The translations under genes and the position numbers were made by a program. Shown piece by piece: positions 22,451 through 32,285 of a stretch of 57,118 nt of DNA. Origin of the DNA: Gnetum montanum (Eukaryota > Streptophyta > Gnetopsida > Gnetales > Gnetaceae); assembly GCA_015680685.1 (NCBI GenBank), contig MNCI01029488.1, positions 52,356-109,473 of the forward strand, written 5' to 3'. The notes beneath the pieces were generated by a model. That model saw only the letters and a list, made by a program, of their open reading frames with translations, was not told where the DNA came from and searched no databases. Each line of letters begins with the position of its first letter. The first letter of the stretch is position 1.

Positions 22451-22889
22451 CTGTAAACACAATTTAAAATCATAACACCAGTATGACCAACATTGTAGCT
22501 GAACAAATAGACTAAGGCATCAAGGAAATATCATCACTTACCTTCAGTCGTGGGCTTCGAGGTGCTAGAACCCAAGTCAGTATCACGAGGGAAAACTGGT
22601 CCATTGCATGACCAATCTCCATGCAGCCACCCTCGAGCCGTGCATTGTGCAAACGCCCTAGAAAATTGCTTATGGAAATGAAAAATGTCATCCTTGGTCT
22701 GAGCTAATACAGCTCCGTGTAGGGTGGGGCCCACCATAAAGGTCTCTAAAGCAATGTGAGCCATTGTAAGTTCGTCATCATTGACGCATATCCCATCTTT
22801 GTCAACTTGAGGCTTGCCAAAGAATGGTCATCAAAACAAGAGCAAACACTAAACGACAAAAATAAAATCGACAAACTAAACAACCTTAC

Positions 22890-23339
22890 CTCTCTACCCT
22901 GTACACCGTGCCTAGAGGGTTCTGAAATAATGTATGCGCACATGCAGCTAAAAACAAGGTGTTATTGAGATAGTGAGGCCCACGTGGCAATAAATCCCAC
23001 ATGCTCGATAACGGACGAGTAGATCTGGGCCCTCCAGAGGGACCTTCCTCAATCGCAAGAGGTCCCTCGTCAATGTCCACCATGAAAACCATGACACCAT
23101 TTGAAGATCCTAGCAACATTGCTTCAAGCACACTCCGCGCTACTTCTTCGCTTAGGTGTGACCATATCACTACCTTGAATCTGTCTAGGATGAAGGCAAG
23201 GAACTCATAGGTCCCTTCCCTAAACCATACCCCATTATTATCAATAGTCAGATCAGGGGCAGGTTCGTTAGTATCAAGGGGCCCGAACCATGCCAGTACC
23301 CCAACCAGCTCAACCACTAGGAGGAAAGGCTCAGGATCG
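22890..23339 (-). pseudogene. E2 antisense gene exon 2, FCP1/HAD-like domain
   Basis: A 450-bp exon with no internal stop. Order of motifs against FCP1/NIF phosphatases: PFLLVVELVGVL at the DxDxT strand; FREGTYEFLAFILDRFKVVI followed by WSHLSEEVARSVL, as in the (R/K)PGxxEFL...FxVxxxS(S/T) block; RPLSSMWDLL; and NNTLFLAACAHTLFQNPLGT in the place of the (V)DDSPxxxxxxPxN strand. Exon 3 adds NDDELTMAHIALETF, as in the DNELL...L segment. Both aspartate motifs are lost (ELVGV, AACA), so it is probably a pseudo-phosphatase. The E1 copy shares the first loss. Confidence 0.68.
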
Positions 23340-23445
23340 CTACAAATAACTAGAATGCCATTGTAAATCAACTATACACGAATAGAGAAATGAAATTCCA
23401 TGTTGAAGGCTAATACTTCACAAAAAATTGCAAACTATTTACACT

Positions 23446-24050
23446 CGGCGTAGATGCTACCAAAAAACTGTTTACACCCAGCCTGCAGACTCTGTATGCT
23501 GCGAAAAGTTAGTACGCCCAGCATGCAGACTCTGTATGCTGCGAAAAACTATGTACGCCCAACGTGCAGACTCTATATGCTACCAAAAAATTGTTTACAC
23601 CCAGTATGCAGACCCTATACGCTGCAAAATTTATTTACGCCCAGCGTGTAGACTCTGTATGCTGCAAAAAACTATGTACGCCTAGCGTGCAAACTTTGTA
23701 CACTGCGAAAAACTGTTTACGCCCAACGTGCAGACTCTGTACGCTGCAAAAATTATGTACGCCCAGCGTGCAAACTCTGTACACTGCGAAAACTATTTAC
23801 GCCCAGCATGCAGACTTTGTACCCTGCGAAAACTATTTACGGCCAACGTGCAGACTCTGTATGCTACAAAAACTGTCTACGCTCAGCGTACAGACCCTGT
23901 ACGCTACGAAAACCATCTAGGCTCAGCGTACAGACCCTGTATGCTGCCAAAATTATCTAAGCTCAGCGTGCAAACTCTGCACGCTGCCCAAACTATCTAA
24001 GCTCAGTGTGCAGACTCTGCATGCTGCCCAAACTATCTATGCCCAGATAA
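23446..24050. repeat. Minisatellite in intron 1 of the E2 antisense gene
   Basis: Fourteen units of about 40-43 bp share AGACTCTGTATGCTGC, an A-rich link and TACGCCCAGCGTGC. The array fills the intron between exons 1 and 2. Units are too similar to each other and too repetitive throughout to be a CRISPR, as there are no unique spacers. The long plus-strand frames across it are artefacts of the repeat. Confidence 0.92.
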
Positions 24051-24480
24051 CAAGTACAAATGAAAGTAATTAACTGAGGTAAGATTAGAGCCTACCTGTG
24101 TGCCGATCCAGGCCACGACGGAATCCTATGCCTAGGCAAACACTGCAGCATCGCCTCACTTTCCTCCGCGAAAGTCAAGTCGGGCCCCTTCCTCCCCTAG
24201 CCTTCTACCTCCTTGCGCTTGCCCATTTTGGTGTCCTGTACGCTAAATCTCACAGGTTTACGCTGGGGTTTGAGCTTGCATGCCGAGTTGAATCCTGCAT
24301 GCTGGTGTTTGCTGCTCTATGCTCACGCTGGGGTTTGCTGCTCTACACTGACGCTGGGGTTTGCTACTCTACGCTCACGCTAGGGTTTGGTTCTCTATGC
24401 TGCGACTTAGGTTTACACTCACGTTGCAACTAGGTTCACGTTGTCTTTGATAACTAATAGGTTCACGCTCACTCCCACCA

Positions 24481-24492
24481 CCATATATATAG
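24481..24492 (-). promoter_or_regulatory. TATA box of the E2 antisense gene
   Basis: CTATATATATGG on the minus strand lies about 255 bases upstream of the inferred ATG at 24226. The leader between them holds CTAGGGTTT/ACGCT repeats (24230-24440). E1 has GGCTATAAATAG in the matching place. Confidence 0.6.
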
Positions 24493-24738
24493 TGCCGAGT
24501 TGACCCCACCGCCACCGCCATTTCCGCCTTTGATATTTCATTAATATTTTATTAATTTCAATTAAAAATTGTTTAAAGTACAAAGTACAAAGAAAATGCA
24601 AAACAAAATGACGAGATAATGAACACTACCACATACCATATTCCCTGGTAAACCAATTTTGGTTGCCCACACTGAACATTTTGGCGCAAACTCTTTGGTA
24701 TAGATTATACAGCAACTAGACATCATCAAATCACAGAT

Positions 24739-24916
24739 ACGGCTCAGTAAGGCCTTAAACTGCCTCATACGACCCGGTAAGGCCTTAAACAGCCCCATTC
24801 AGCCCAGTAAGGTCTTAAACTACCCCATTTGGCCTGGTAAGGCCTTAAACTGCCCCATTTGGCCTAGTAAGGCCTTAAATTACCACATTCGGCCCGGTAA
24901 AGCCTTAAACTGCCAT
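24739..24916 (+). repeat. TAAACT tandem repeat, array 2 of E2, exact 30-bp period
   Basis: GGCCTTAAAC or a close variant starts at 24751, 24781, 24811, 24841, 24871 and 24901: six units in a perfect 30-bp register. The consensus unit is GGCCTTAAACTGCCCCATT followed by CGGCCCGGTAA. It lies between the antisense promoter and RT. Confidence 0.93.
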
Positions 24917-25004
24917 GCGTCCCGATACGATGATAAACCACCATCATATACGTACACATGATTTACGTTGCCTAGGAACACGTAACAACCCCTACTAGCT
25001 CACT

Positions 25005-25025
25005 CTTCCCTCTATTTATTGGCAG
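25005..25025 (+). promoter_or_regulatory. Candidate 3' splice site before E2 RT
   Basis: CTTCCCTCTATTTATTGGCAG is a pyrimidine-rich tract ending in AG, 11 bases before the ATG at 25037 where pol similarity begins. The E1 copy has an equally good site at the same place despite poor overall conservation nearby. Confidence 0.55.
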
Positions 25026-25036
25026 GAGCAAGCCTG

Positions 25037-27366
25037 ATGGATTACCAGCATTTATTCACACCATTGACCATCGACGGACCATATGGAAAGATCACAAGAG
25101 GAATCAACATAAATTCCATCCACTTAGATCCATCAACAGACGACACAATCATATCCTCAACACAACAAACATTAGATAGCTACAAAGGTATGAAAAAATC
25201 TCTTGACATAGAAGCTAATAGCATCATTGAAGACCCTTTGACTGAAACCCCCATCGCTATGCCTAATGGTGAAGTTAAGGTATTAAAGTTGAGCAGACTA
25301 TTGCAACCTCAACTGGCCAAAGACATAGAACATGTGCTTCGAGACAACATAAAAGCATTTTCTTGATCTTACACTGACATGCCTGGATTGGATCCTCAAA
25401 TCATCCAGCACAATATTATACTCGATCCAAAGTTAAGGCCAGTGAAGCAAAAAACATGAAAGGTTAAGCCTAAGGTAGCGTTAGCAGTTCGCAATGAGAT
25501 CACCAAACTCTATCAGGCAAGTTTCATTTGGGCTGTTGATTACGCAGATTGGGTATCCAATATGGTCATTGTCCTGAAGAAGAACGGAAGCATTCGCCTA
25601 TGCATTGACTTTCGGGATCTCAACGTTGCGACCATAAAAGATGATTTCCCCCTACCCAGCATCGATCAACTTGTCGACTCAACCGTTGGGCACGCACTGT
25701 TATCTTTTATGAATGGCTTCTCAGGATATAACCAGATACGCATTAACCCGGAGCATCAGCTCTGGACTACCTTTATGACACCGTGGGGTACCTTTTGTTA
25801 CACAATGATGCCATTCGGTCTCAAGAATGCTAGGGACACATACCAAAGAGCAATGACATTTATTTTTAGTGATTACATGCTGCACTCGCTCAATGATTAT
25901 GTAGATGACATCGCAATTAAATCAAAAACACCAGAGCAACACATCCAAGATTTAGATTTGATCCTAAAACGCTGCTTAAAATATGAACTTAGACTCAATC
26001 CAAAGAAATGTGTTTTCGGAGTAAAAATAGGCAAGATGCTAGGCTTTGTAGTGTCAGAAATAGGAATATGAGTTGACCCAGACAAGGTTAAAGCTGTCAT
26101 CAATCTAAAATCACCAAGCAACATTACTAAACTTCGGGGTCTATAAGGTAGATTACAGTTCATCAGGTGCTTCATAGAAAAATTGACAAACAAGTTGAAA
26201 CCCATGAATCATTTGCTACAAAAGAATGTCCATTTTGAATGGACTCCACAATGCCAGGAAGCATTCGACCACATTAAAATAACACTAGCTCATCTACCAA
26301 TAGTGTACCCTCCACAGAACAATAAATCCTTCTACATCTATCTCACTACGTCAGATTTGTCCATCGCTTCTATGCTCTGCCAGAAATGAGACGATGGGAC
26401 TGAAGTTCTTGTTTATTATTTGAGCCATGCATTAGTTGCCCATGAAAAGAAGTACAACGAGGTGGAGAGGTCATGTTTAGCCCTTTTCTTTTCCCTAAAG
26501 AAATGGCAACATTACCTCTTCCATAACCAAGCCAACATAATCTTCAAAGATAATGTGCTCAGGGCCATCATCGGTAACATTTACGAGTCAAGAAGAATAG
26601 CGTGTTGGAAAGCCATAATAGCTAAATTCGACCTACATTACATAGCGCAGTCATTAGTTAAGGGTCAAGTCATAGCGAACCAATTGACTACATCACCAAC
26701 ACATGATCAAGCAACAATAGAGCTAGAGTTTCCAGATGAAAATGTGAGCATGATAGACATAGTTCCCGATGAGTATGAAGCTATTTTGAACTTCAATGAA
26801 GCATCCACCTCTCGAGGGGGGAGTGCTACCACCGTCATCACCTATCCCTCTGGGGAGATCTGACCCTTTGCTTACCGCTTCAACTTTCATTGTACCAAAA
26901 ACATAGTAGAATACGAAGGTCTCCTTAGGGGCTTTACGACAACATTAACTTCCAATATCACACGACTTGTGGTCAGGGGAGACTCACAACTGGTTTTAAA
27001 CCAAGTCACAGACATTTATACATGCAAAGCGCAACATTTACAACCATACTATGACTTAGCTAAACACTTACTGAAGCAATTTGAAAATACAGATGTGCAA
27101 CATGTTTCCAAAAACGAAAACACCATCGCAGACGCACTTGCTACGCTAGCTCTAAACATATCGCCTGACATGTTCCATATGTTGCCAAGCTCTATAATTA
27201 GTTATGCTAAACCCATAACTAATACTCTTGATGAATTACCAATTGCGTCCGTCAGTACAACACACGCAATAGAATGGTATGATGACATAAAAGAGTACCT
27301 TCTAAGGGGTGAAACACCGCAACATCTAACGAATGCACAAAAGGACACGGTACGAAAACGTTCTTG
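25037..27366 (+). pseudogene. E2 pol: RT, gypsy RNase H and archaeal-type RNase H
   Basis: One frame from 25037 with stops at 25364, 25457, 26069, 26144, 26387, 26861 and 27365. RT: KNGSIRLCIDFRDLN (about 25574-25620), DDFPLPSIDQL, SGYNQI, YTMMPFGLKNA and the active-site box YVDDIAIKSK (about 25895-25925). Gypsy RNase H: PFEWT-like start near 26231 and HALVAHEKKYNEVERSCLAL (26426-26486). A connection follows, then the second RNase H at about 26780-27150 with EYEGLLRG, RGDSQLVLNQVTDIY and NTIADALATLALN. Dual RNase H places E2 in the Tat lineage. Confidence 0.93.
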
Positions 27367-28521
27367 ACAATATGCACTGGTAGGGGACACATTGTGTCAT
27401 CGATCCTACGAAGGCATACTGCTAACATGCGTTAGTAGCACTAATGCCCAAACCATCGTTGAGCAAGTACATGATGGACTATGCAGAGGACACATAGCAC
27501 CTAAAGCAATGGTAACAAAAATAAGACGTTTGGGCTATTATTGGCCACACATGAAGTATGACTGTCTCTCCAAGGCTAAAACATGCAGTATCTGTCAAAA
27601 ACATAGCAATTTGATACATGTTCCACCAAATGAGTTGCATACAACGTAAATCACCTGGCCCTTTCAAAAGTGGGGGTTGGACCTTATCGAACCAATAACA
27701 CCCTCATCTTCTGTAGGGCATAGCTTCATCATAACCGCGACAGAGTATTTCACAAAGTGGGTAGAAGCTTTTCCCTTGAGAAAAATCACATCCAAACACA
27801 TATGCAACTTTATTCTTGAAAACATTATGACCCGTTTTGGCATTCCCATGACCATCATCACTAATAACGGGCCACAATTCAGCAGTATCGAAACCAAAAA
27901 TTTTTGCGAAAGCCTAGGGATCAAACATTCATTTTCATCCCCTTACTACCCTCAAAGCAATGGACAAGCTGAATCCACAAATAAAACCATCATTACAGTA
28001 CTTAAAAAGATGCTTACCCAAAGCAAGAAAAGATGGCACGAACAACTAGTATACACGCACTATGGGCTTATCGTACTACGCATCGGACTTTCACAGGTAA
28101 AACACCATATAGTCTTGTTTATGGTTCAAAAGCTGTTTTACCCTTGGAGTTACAGGTACCATCCTTAAGGATCACACTTTTCAGGCTCCTCGACGAAGGG
28201 CAAAACAATGACCTATGCATTATTGACTTGGACTCGGTGGAGGAGGAACGTATATGTGCGTTCGATCAGATTGAGTGGTACCAAAAATGACAACAACAAC
28301 GCCATCTGCATGATGTTCATAAGCACCCTATCAAGGAAGGTGACCTTGTACTCAAAGCCGTTAGGGAACACCTGGACAAATTCTCAGCCAACTGGGAAGG
28401 GCCCTACTTGGTCACCAAAGCGTATGACAATGGAGCATTCAAATTAGCTGACATGGAAGGAAATGACCTTGTAAATCTGACCAATCACTTGTTCTTGAAA
28501 CCGTTTCATGTTGAAGCATGA
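27367..28521 (+). pseudogene. E2 integrase
   Basis: The zinc-binding domain has HDGLCRGHIAPKAM and CSICQKH (about 27470-27605). The core has WGLDLIEPITP (Asp kept), ITNNGPQFSS (the second catalytic Asp of TDNG is now Asn) and NGQAEST (Glu kept). After 28030 the frame moves by one base, and KTPYSLVYGSKAVLPLEL plus the C-terminal GPYLVTKAYDNGAFKLADMEG segment end at a TGA at 28519-28521. No chromodomain follows, as expected of Tat elements. Confidence 0.92.
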
Positions 28522-28544
28522 ACTCAGGTACGCTCCATCGTCCT

Positions 28545-28830
28545 GGCATCATGACGGTAAACTGATACCACAGCTCGTCCTGGCATCATGACGATAAACT
28601 GATACCATAGAATGTCCACAACGATAATAAACTGGCTTTCCAGTACGACATTAAACTACTGCAATCTCATTCGCCAGAGTCCGCTAAGACTATAAACTAG
28701 TTTACCTCTTCACAGTCTGCCAAGACTAGAAACTAGCAATGTACTATCTGCCACGACGCTAAACGGGCAATTTCCAACGGGTCATGACATAAAACTAACC
28801 CATGATAGTTAGCTATGACTATAAATTGGC
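28545..28830 (+). repeat. TAAACT tandem repeat, array 3 of E2
   Basis: At least eight degenerate units, such as CATGACGGTAAACTGATACC, GACATTAAACTACTG and GACTATAAACTAG, start right after integrase. They correspond to 32000-32280 in E1. Confidence 0.8.
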
Positions 28831-29855
28831 AATTTCATCCCTGGTTCCTCGATCTGTGGTTGCATTCAAACTTCATCAAAGCTGCTGCCTCGCTTTCCAT
28901 CAGCCGATCCTGAAAACATTACTGTTGTTCATATACAGTGCCTAAAATTTCATCTGTTGCCTTAATTTCATCAGTAGCTGTTCAAGTCTAAGCTTGCTTA
29001 CTCACTCATGGTTTTCTTGTCTTCTTGGAGTTGTCTTTGCAGGATGACACTCAGAGGTGTTCGTACAAGAATGCACTTCATCGTAGCAACAAGGTAAGAC
29101 ATTGTTCATAACACACGTGACAAGACTAATCAAACCATTCACTAGTACATCTCCCATTACATATCCCACCTATCCCTCAACATCTTCCACTTAGTTACAT
29201 CCTGGACACACCCAGTGCAACCTGAAACATTGAACACACTATCGCACACTACACCATTCTTAAGCAGTTGCAACCCACAACATGGCATCTGAGCATGCAT
29301 AAAAAAAACCCTTCCCATATAAGTCCTTTGAGAGAATGCAGTTGCCTTGAAAGCAAACACTCATGTCTAAAACAATCAAGTAACATCTCGTTGCATGGCT
29401 TTGGCTCTCCACCAATAGGTTCCCTCTTAAACACCAAGTAAGAGTCTTGTTCCTCCAAAGAATGCAACACATCATCATGTGGCTTTGGTTGTGCCAACAA
29501 GTCCTCTTAAACACCAAGTAAGAGTCTTGTGCCACCAAAGGATGTGCACATCATGTTTTGATCCCAAATCTGCTAAAAAAATGGCTAAACAATAGCTGTT
29601 GACAAAGATAAGCACGAACCGCACACGTACCTGGACATCCTCTTCACCATGCACAAGCCCTTGATCAGTTAATAATCCTCACAATTTTCATTTCCCTATC
29701 CAACTACAAACTTCATTTCCCCAATCCCATGTACTACTGAACATGGTACGATGACGTCTAGCCAGGTGCCAAAGGACAATGTCTCTATCAAGTTGCTTGT
29801 GGTGTTTTGTACTTCTTTGTCGACAATTTTCGGGTTGATTCCTCCAAATGTCAAC
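28831..29855. other. Spacer between integrase and polypurine tract of E2
   Basis: No protein similarity is seen here. It contains a short exon-like segment at 29041-29094 preceded by TTGTCTTTGCAG and followed by GTAAGAC, and partial direct repeats at 29395-29560 sharing CTTAAACACCAAGTAAGAG. The E1 spacer (32286-33690) has a similar splice-like segment. Confidence 0.5.
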
Positions 29856-29864
29856 AAAGAGGGG
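29856..29864 (+). promoter_or_regulatory. E2 polypurine tract
   Basis: AAAGAGGGG lies five bases before the 3' LTR. E1 has the identical tract at 33697-33705. It primes plus-strand cDNA synthesis. Confidence 0.85.
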
Positions 29865-29868
29865 CCAA

Positions 29869-31396
29869 TGAAACACCATAAGATTTTGAGCTTAGTACTT
29901 CTCCAACAAGAATTGAGTTAAGTCATGACGCTTTCCAATGTGACTAAAGCTTGAGGGCCCCACAGACAGCTTCAAGCAGAGTCGAACCCAACAAGAAACA
30001 GTTCCCTAGGACTCGTAGACAACCACGGCGATATCTGGCATCAAACATGGCAACTTCAGAGCTCAAGATACTTAATTCTCACTAAGTATGTAGTATGCAG
30101 CGTATACGCCCATCATGCATTCCCATCGTATACGCCCAGCGTACACGCCTCACATGTACGCTCAGCATGTATGATTGACATATACGTCCGGCATATAACA
30201 ATGAAGACGGCATGGAAACAACACTTCAAAGCAAGATTTTGTACAAAGCATCAACTCACACGAACAGAGCAATCATCAGGTGTCATCATGGGCTCCAGAA
30301 GGTCAAATTTTGGTCTCAACATCATGCATTTTGGAGTTCATACGCTGAGCATGTACATCCTGCACACCCAACGTACACGCCCAGTAGATACAACGTGTAC
30401 GCCCAGTGTATATGCCTAGTAGACATAACGTATATGCTCAGTGTATACACCCAGCATGTACAACGTGTACGCCCAGCGTGTAGCATAATGTATACTAATC
30501 AAAGCTCTCCAGAATCGTGTTAGATCAAGGTCAACCAAGTTGAACATCCACAGGCAGCATTCTCATGACATCCGAATTTAAATCTGAAGGTCGAACGACT
30601 TCTTTTGTTTCGATCAAGTCTGTATGCCGAGGTCATACGTCCAGTGTGTATACATTGGCGTACAACAATATACATTGACGTGCAGCACGCTATACACTTG
30701 TAAAATTTCATTCTTTCACACTTGGTCAACATGCCACATGTCACCTAACTCGAGAGTCCAGCACTCCACAGCCAATCATCCCCTCTCAGACCTGAGTCTA
30801 ACATCTAAACTTGTATAAAAATCCCAATTTTTCACTAGATTCGGGTTGGCAATTTTCAACAAACCAGAGATAAAAAAAAGAACCAGAGACACTGAAAAAC
30901 CAGAGCTGAACAAAAACTTGTACGCTGGACCTCAACCTTGCACGGTGAGCATACAGCCTTCACGCTATGCCTATAGTTTAAACTAGCACACAATCATCCC
31001 TACGCATCCACTGGGGCTCTTCGTTCACCTTGTGTCAAATTCACAACTGCATTAGATCGGTGCATTGTAACTTTCAGTTTCAAAATAATATTATTACATT
31101 TGTTTTGCTAAGATTTGTTACATTTTTTCGCTCATTGTTGCATGCTTATTGTTTACGTTCTTGTACATTTACGCTCTATTTTACATTAGTTAAGCCGTTT
31201 ACATATAACCCAGTGTACAATATATCAGTGTACATTCAGGGAAACCCTTGCCTGATCCGCATGCGGACCACTCAAGGTACTCTACCTTCATTAATTCCAG
31301 CTTGCCCTCAAGTGAAGGCAGGTCTTCTGTGCATGTCTAGGGATCTCCAGGTTTCTATTTCATTCCAGCCGGAGACCGATGATTTCAGACAGTACA
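29869..31396 (+). repeat. E2 3' LTR
   Basis: This 1,528-bp LTR begins TGAAACACCATAAG and ends CAGACAGTACA. It pairs with 12917-14505. It keeps the TG start that the 5' copy lost. Word clusters, TATA box (30813) and U5 correspond one to one. It is about 60 bp shorter, chiefly from loss of TACGC-word units. Confidence 0.93.
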
Positions 31397-31401
31397 CTAC
31401 C
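31397..31401. repeat. Target-site duplication of E2, right copy
   Basis: CTACC repeats the bases at 12912-12916. Confidence 0.9.
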
Positions 31402-31963
31402 CACAGGAAAATGGTGAAGAAGAGCAACAAACAAGGCCATCATTAACCTATTGAAAAAGATGCTTGGTAGTAATAAAAGGTGATGGTATGAGCAAATCCT
31501 CTATGTGTTGTAGGCTTACTGCACAATATGCTGGATGGCTACAAGTAAGACTCCATACCATCTCGTTTACAGATCTGAAGCAGTGTTACCTCTTGAATTG
31601 TAGGTTCCATCACTTCAGATGATCCTCTTAAACATTATAGATGAGGCTCTAAACAATGAGTCAAGGATCATTGATCTTGACTTCATAGAGGAGGAGTGTG
31701 CTTGAACACTTAATCGCATCGAATGGTACCAGGACAAGCAACAGCAAAAGCACCACTGTAATTTACATCAACGGCCAATCAACAAGGGGGACCTAGTTCT
31801 CAAGGCCATTCGTGAGCATGTAAAAAAATTCTCAGCCAACTGGTAAAGCCCTTTTGTAGTCACAAAAGCCTATGAGAATGGGGCCTTCAAACTGGCTGAT
31901 ATGGATAGCAATGAGTTTGCAAATCCTATCAACCAATTGTATCTCAAGCCATACTATGTCTAA
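31402..31963 (+). pseudogene. E1 integrase, C-terminal part, right of the E2 insertion
   Basis: The sequence picks up the E1 integrase exactly where it broke at 12911. It starts with a Pro-Gln-Glu-Asn-Gly block (the PQSNGQAE position of E2), then NKAIINLLKKMLGS, a TPYHLVYRSEAVLPLEL segment and a C-terminal domain with AYENGAFKLADMDS, ending at TAA 31961-31963. At least one frameshift lies near the start and several stops follow. Confidence 0.88.
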
Positions 31964-31989
31964 TGTAAAGGATTACATTGGATATAGAG

Positions 31990-32285
31990 CAAGGTAAGAC
32001 CATCATCTACTATGATGTAAAACTGGCAAAACACATCCGCTACAATGTAAAACTGGCACAGATAGTTTGCTATGACTATAAATTGGCACAGTATGTCCTT
32101 GGGCTACAATGTAAAACTGGCATCCACAGCATGGTCTACTATGACCTTAAACTAGCCATCCACCATCAACTACAATGTTAAACTAGCATAGTAGTCTGCT
32201 AGGACATTAAACTAGCACATCACGGTCTATTGGGACCTTAAGCTAGCACATCTGATGATCTAGCAAGACCCTAAACTGGGTTTGC
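31990..32285 (+). repeat. TAAACT tandem repeat, array 3 of E1
   Basis: About nine units of roughly 30-33 bp alternate AATGTAAAACTGGCA, GACTATAAATTGGCA and GACCTTAAACTAGCC types. They lie directly after the integrase stop. Confidence 0.88.

Larger units (their letters stand above)
19709..24226 (-). pseudogene. E2 antisense gene: HAD-like plus transposon-protein domains, multi-exon
   Basis: The better-preserved copy of the antisense gene. Inferred exons: 1, 24226-24096 (MGKRKEVEG...); 2, 23339-22890 (HAD-like); 3, about 22800-22542; 4, 22450-21404 (transposon-protein-like, with FHLSAEFFSDLFGVPADG and SRPWINHLFEVAES); 5, 21323-21072 (acidic, EEEEVLADLIIEEEE); 6, from 20983 to about 19910 (coiled-coil, then WASVSEEEIL); 7, 19810-19709 (acidic Gly-rich tail ending PPIPDV). 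Donors GTAGG, GTAAGG, GTAAGTGA and GTAAGTAAG and acceptors TTTGTAG, TTTACAG, CTTCAG, TTCCAG and TTTTATAG are consensus-like. About eight in-frame stops make it a pseudogene. It may bind nucleic acid or host factors, but that is inference. Confidence 0.75.
12917..31396 (+). mobile_element. E2, complete Tat-type Ty3/gypsy element carrying an antisense gene
   Basis: An 18,480-bp element is bounded by LTRs and a CTACC duplication. The order is 5' LTR, primer site, 45-bp leader repeat, gag-protease, TAAACT repeats, antisense gene with its own promoter, a 30-bp TAAACT array, RT with two RNases H and integrase, a third TAAACT array, spacer, polypurine tract and 3' LTR. The first 100 bases of the two LTRs differ at about 11 places by my count, ten of them transitions. 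The insertion is therefore not recent. Confidence 0.92.

Noticed and set aside
23428-24000. Several overlapping Cys/Arg/Leu-rich frames and a regularly spaced repeat that could be mistaken for CRISPR
   Set aside because: Units of 40-43 bp are similar along their whole length with no unique spacers; it is a minisatellite in an intron.
19709-24226. Idea that the antisense block is an independent DNA transposon inserted in E2
   Set aside because: The block is at the same place in E1 with matching exons and I see no terminal inverted repeats or target duplication at its edges.
29157-29538. Minus-strand frames with a repeated SYLVFKR(E/T)-like peptide
   Set aside because: Direct repeats in the spacer produce them; not conserved in the E1 spacer.
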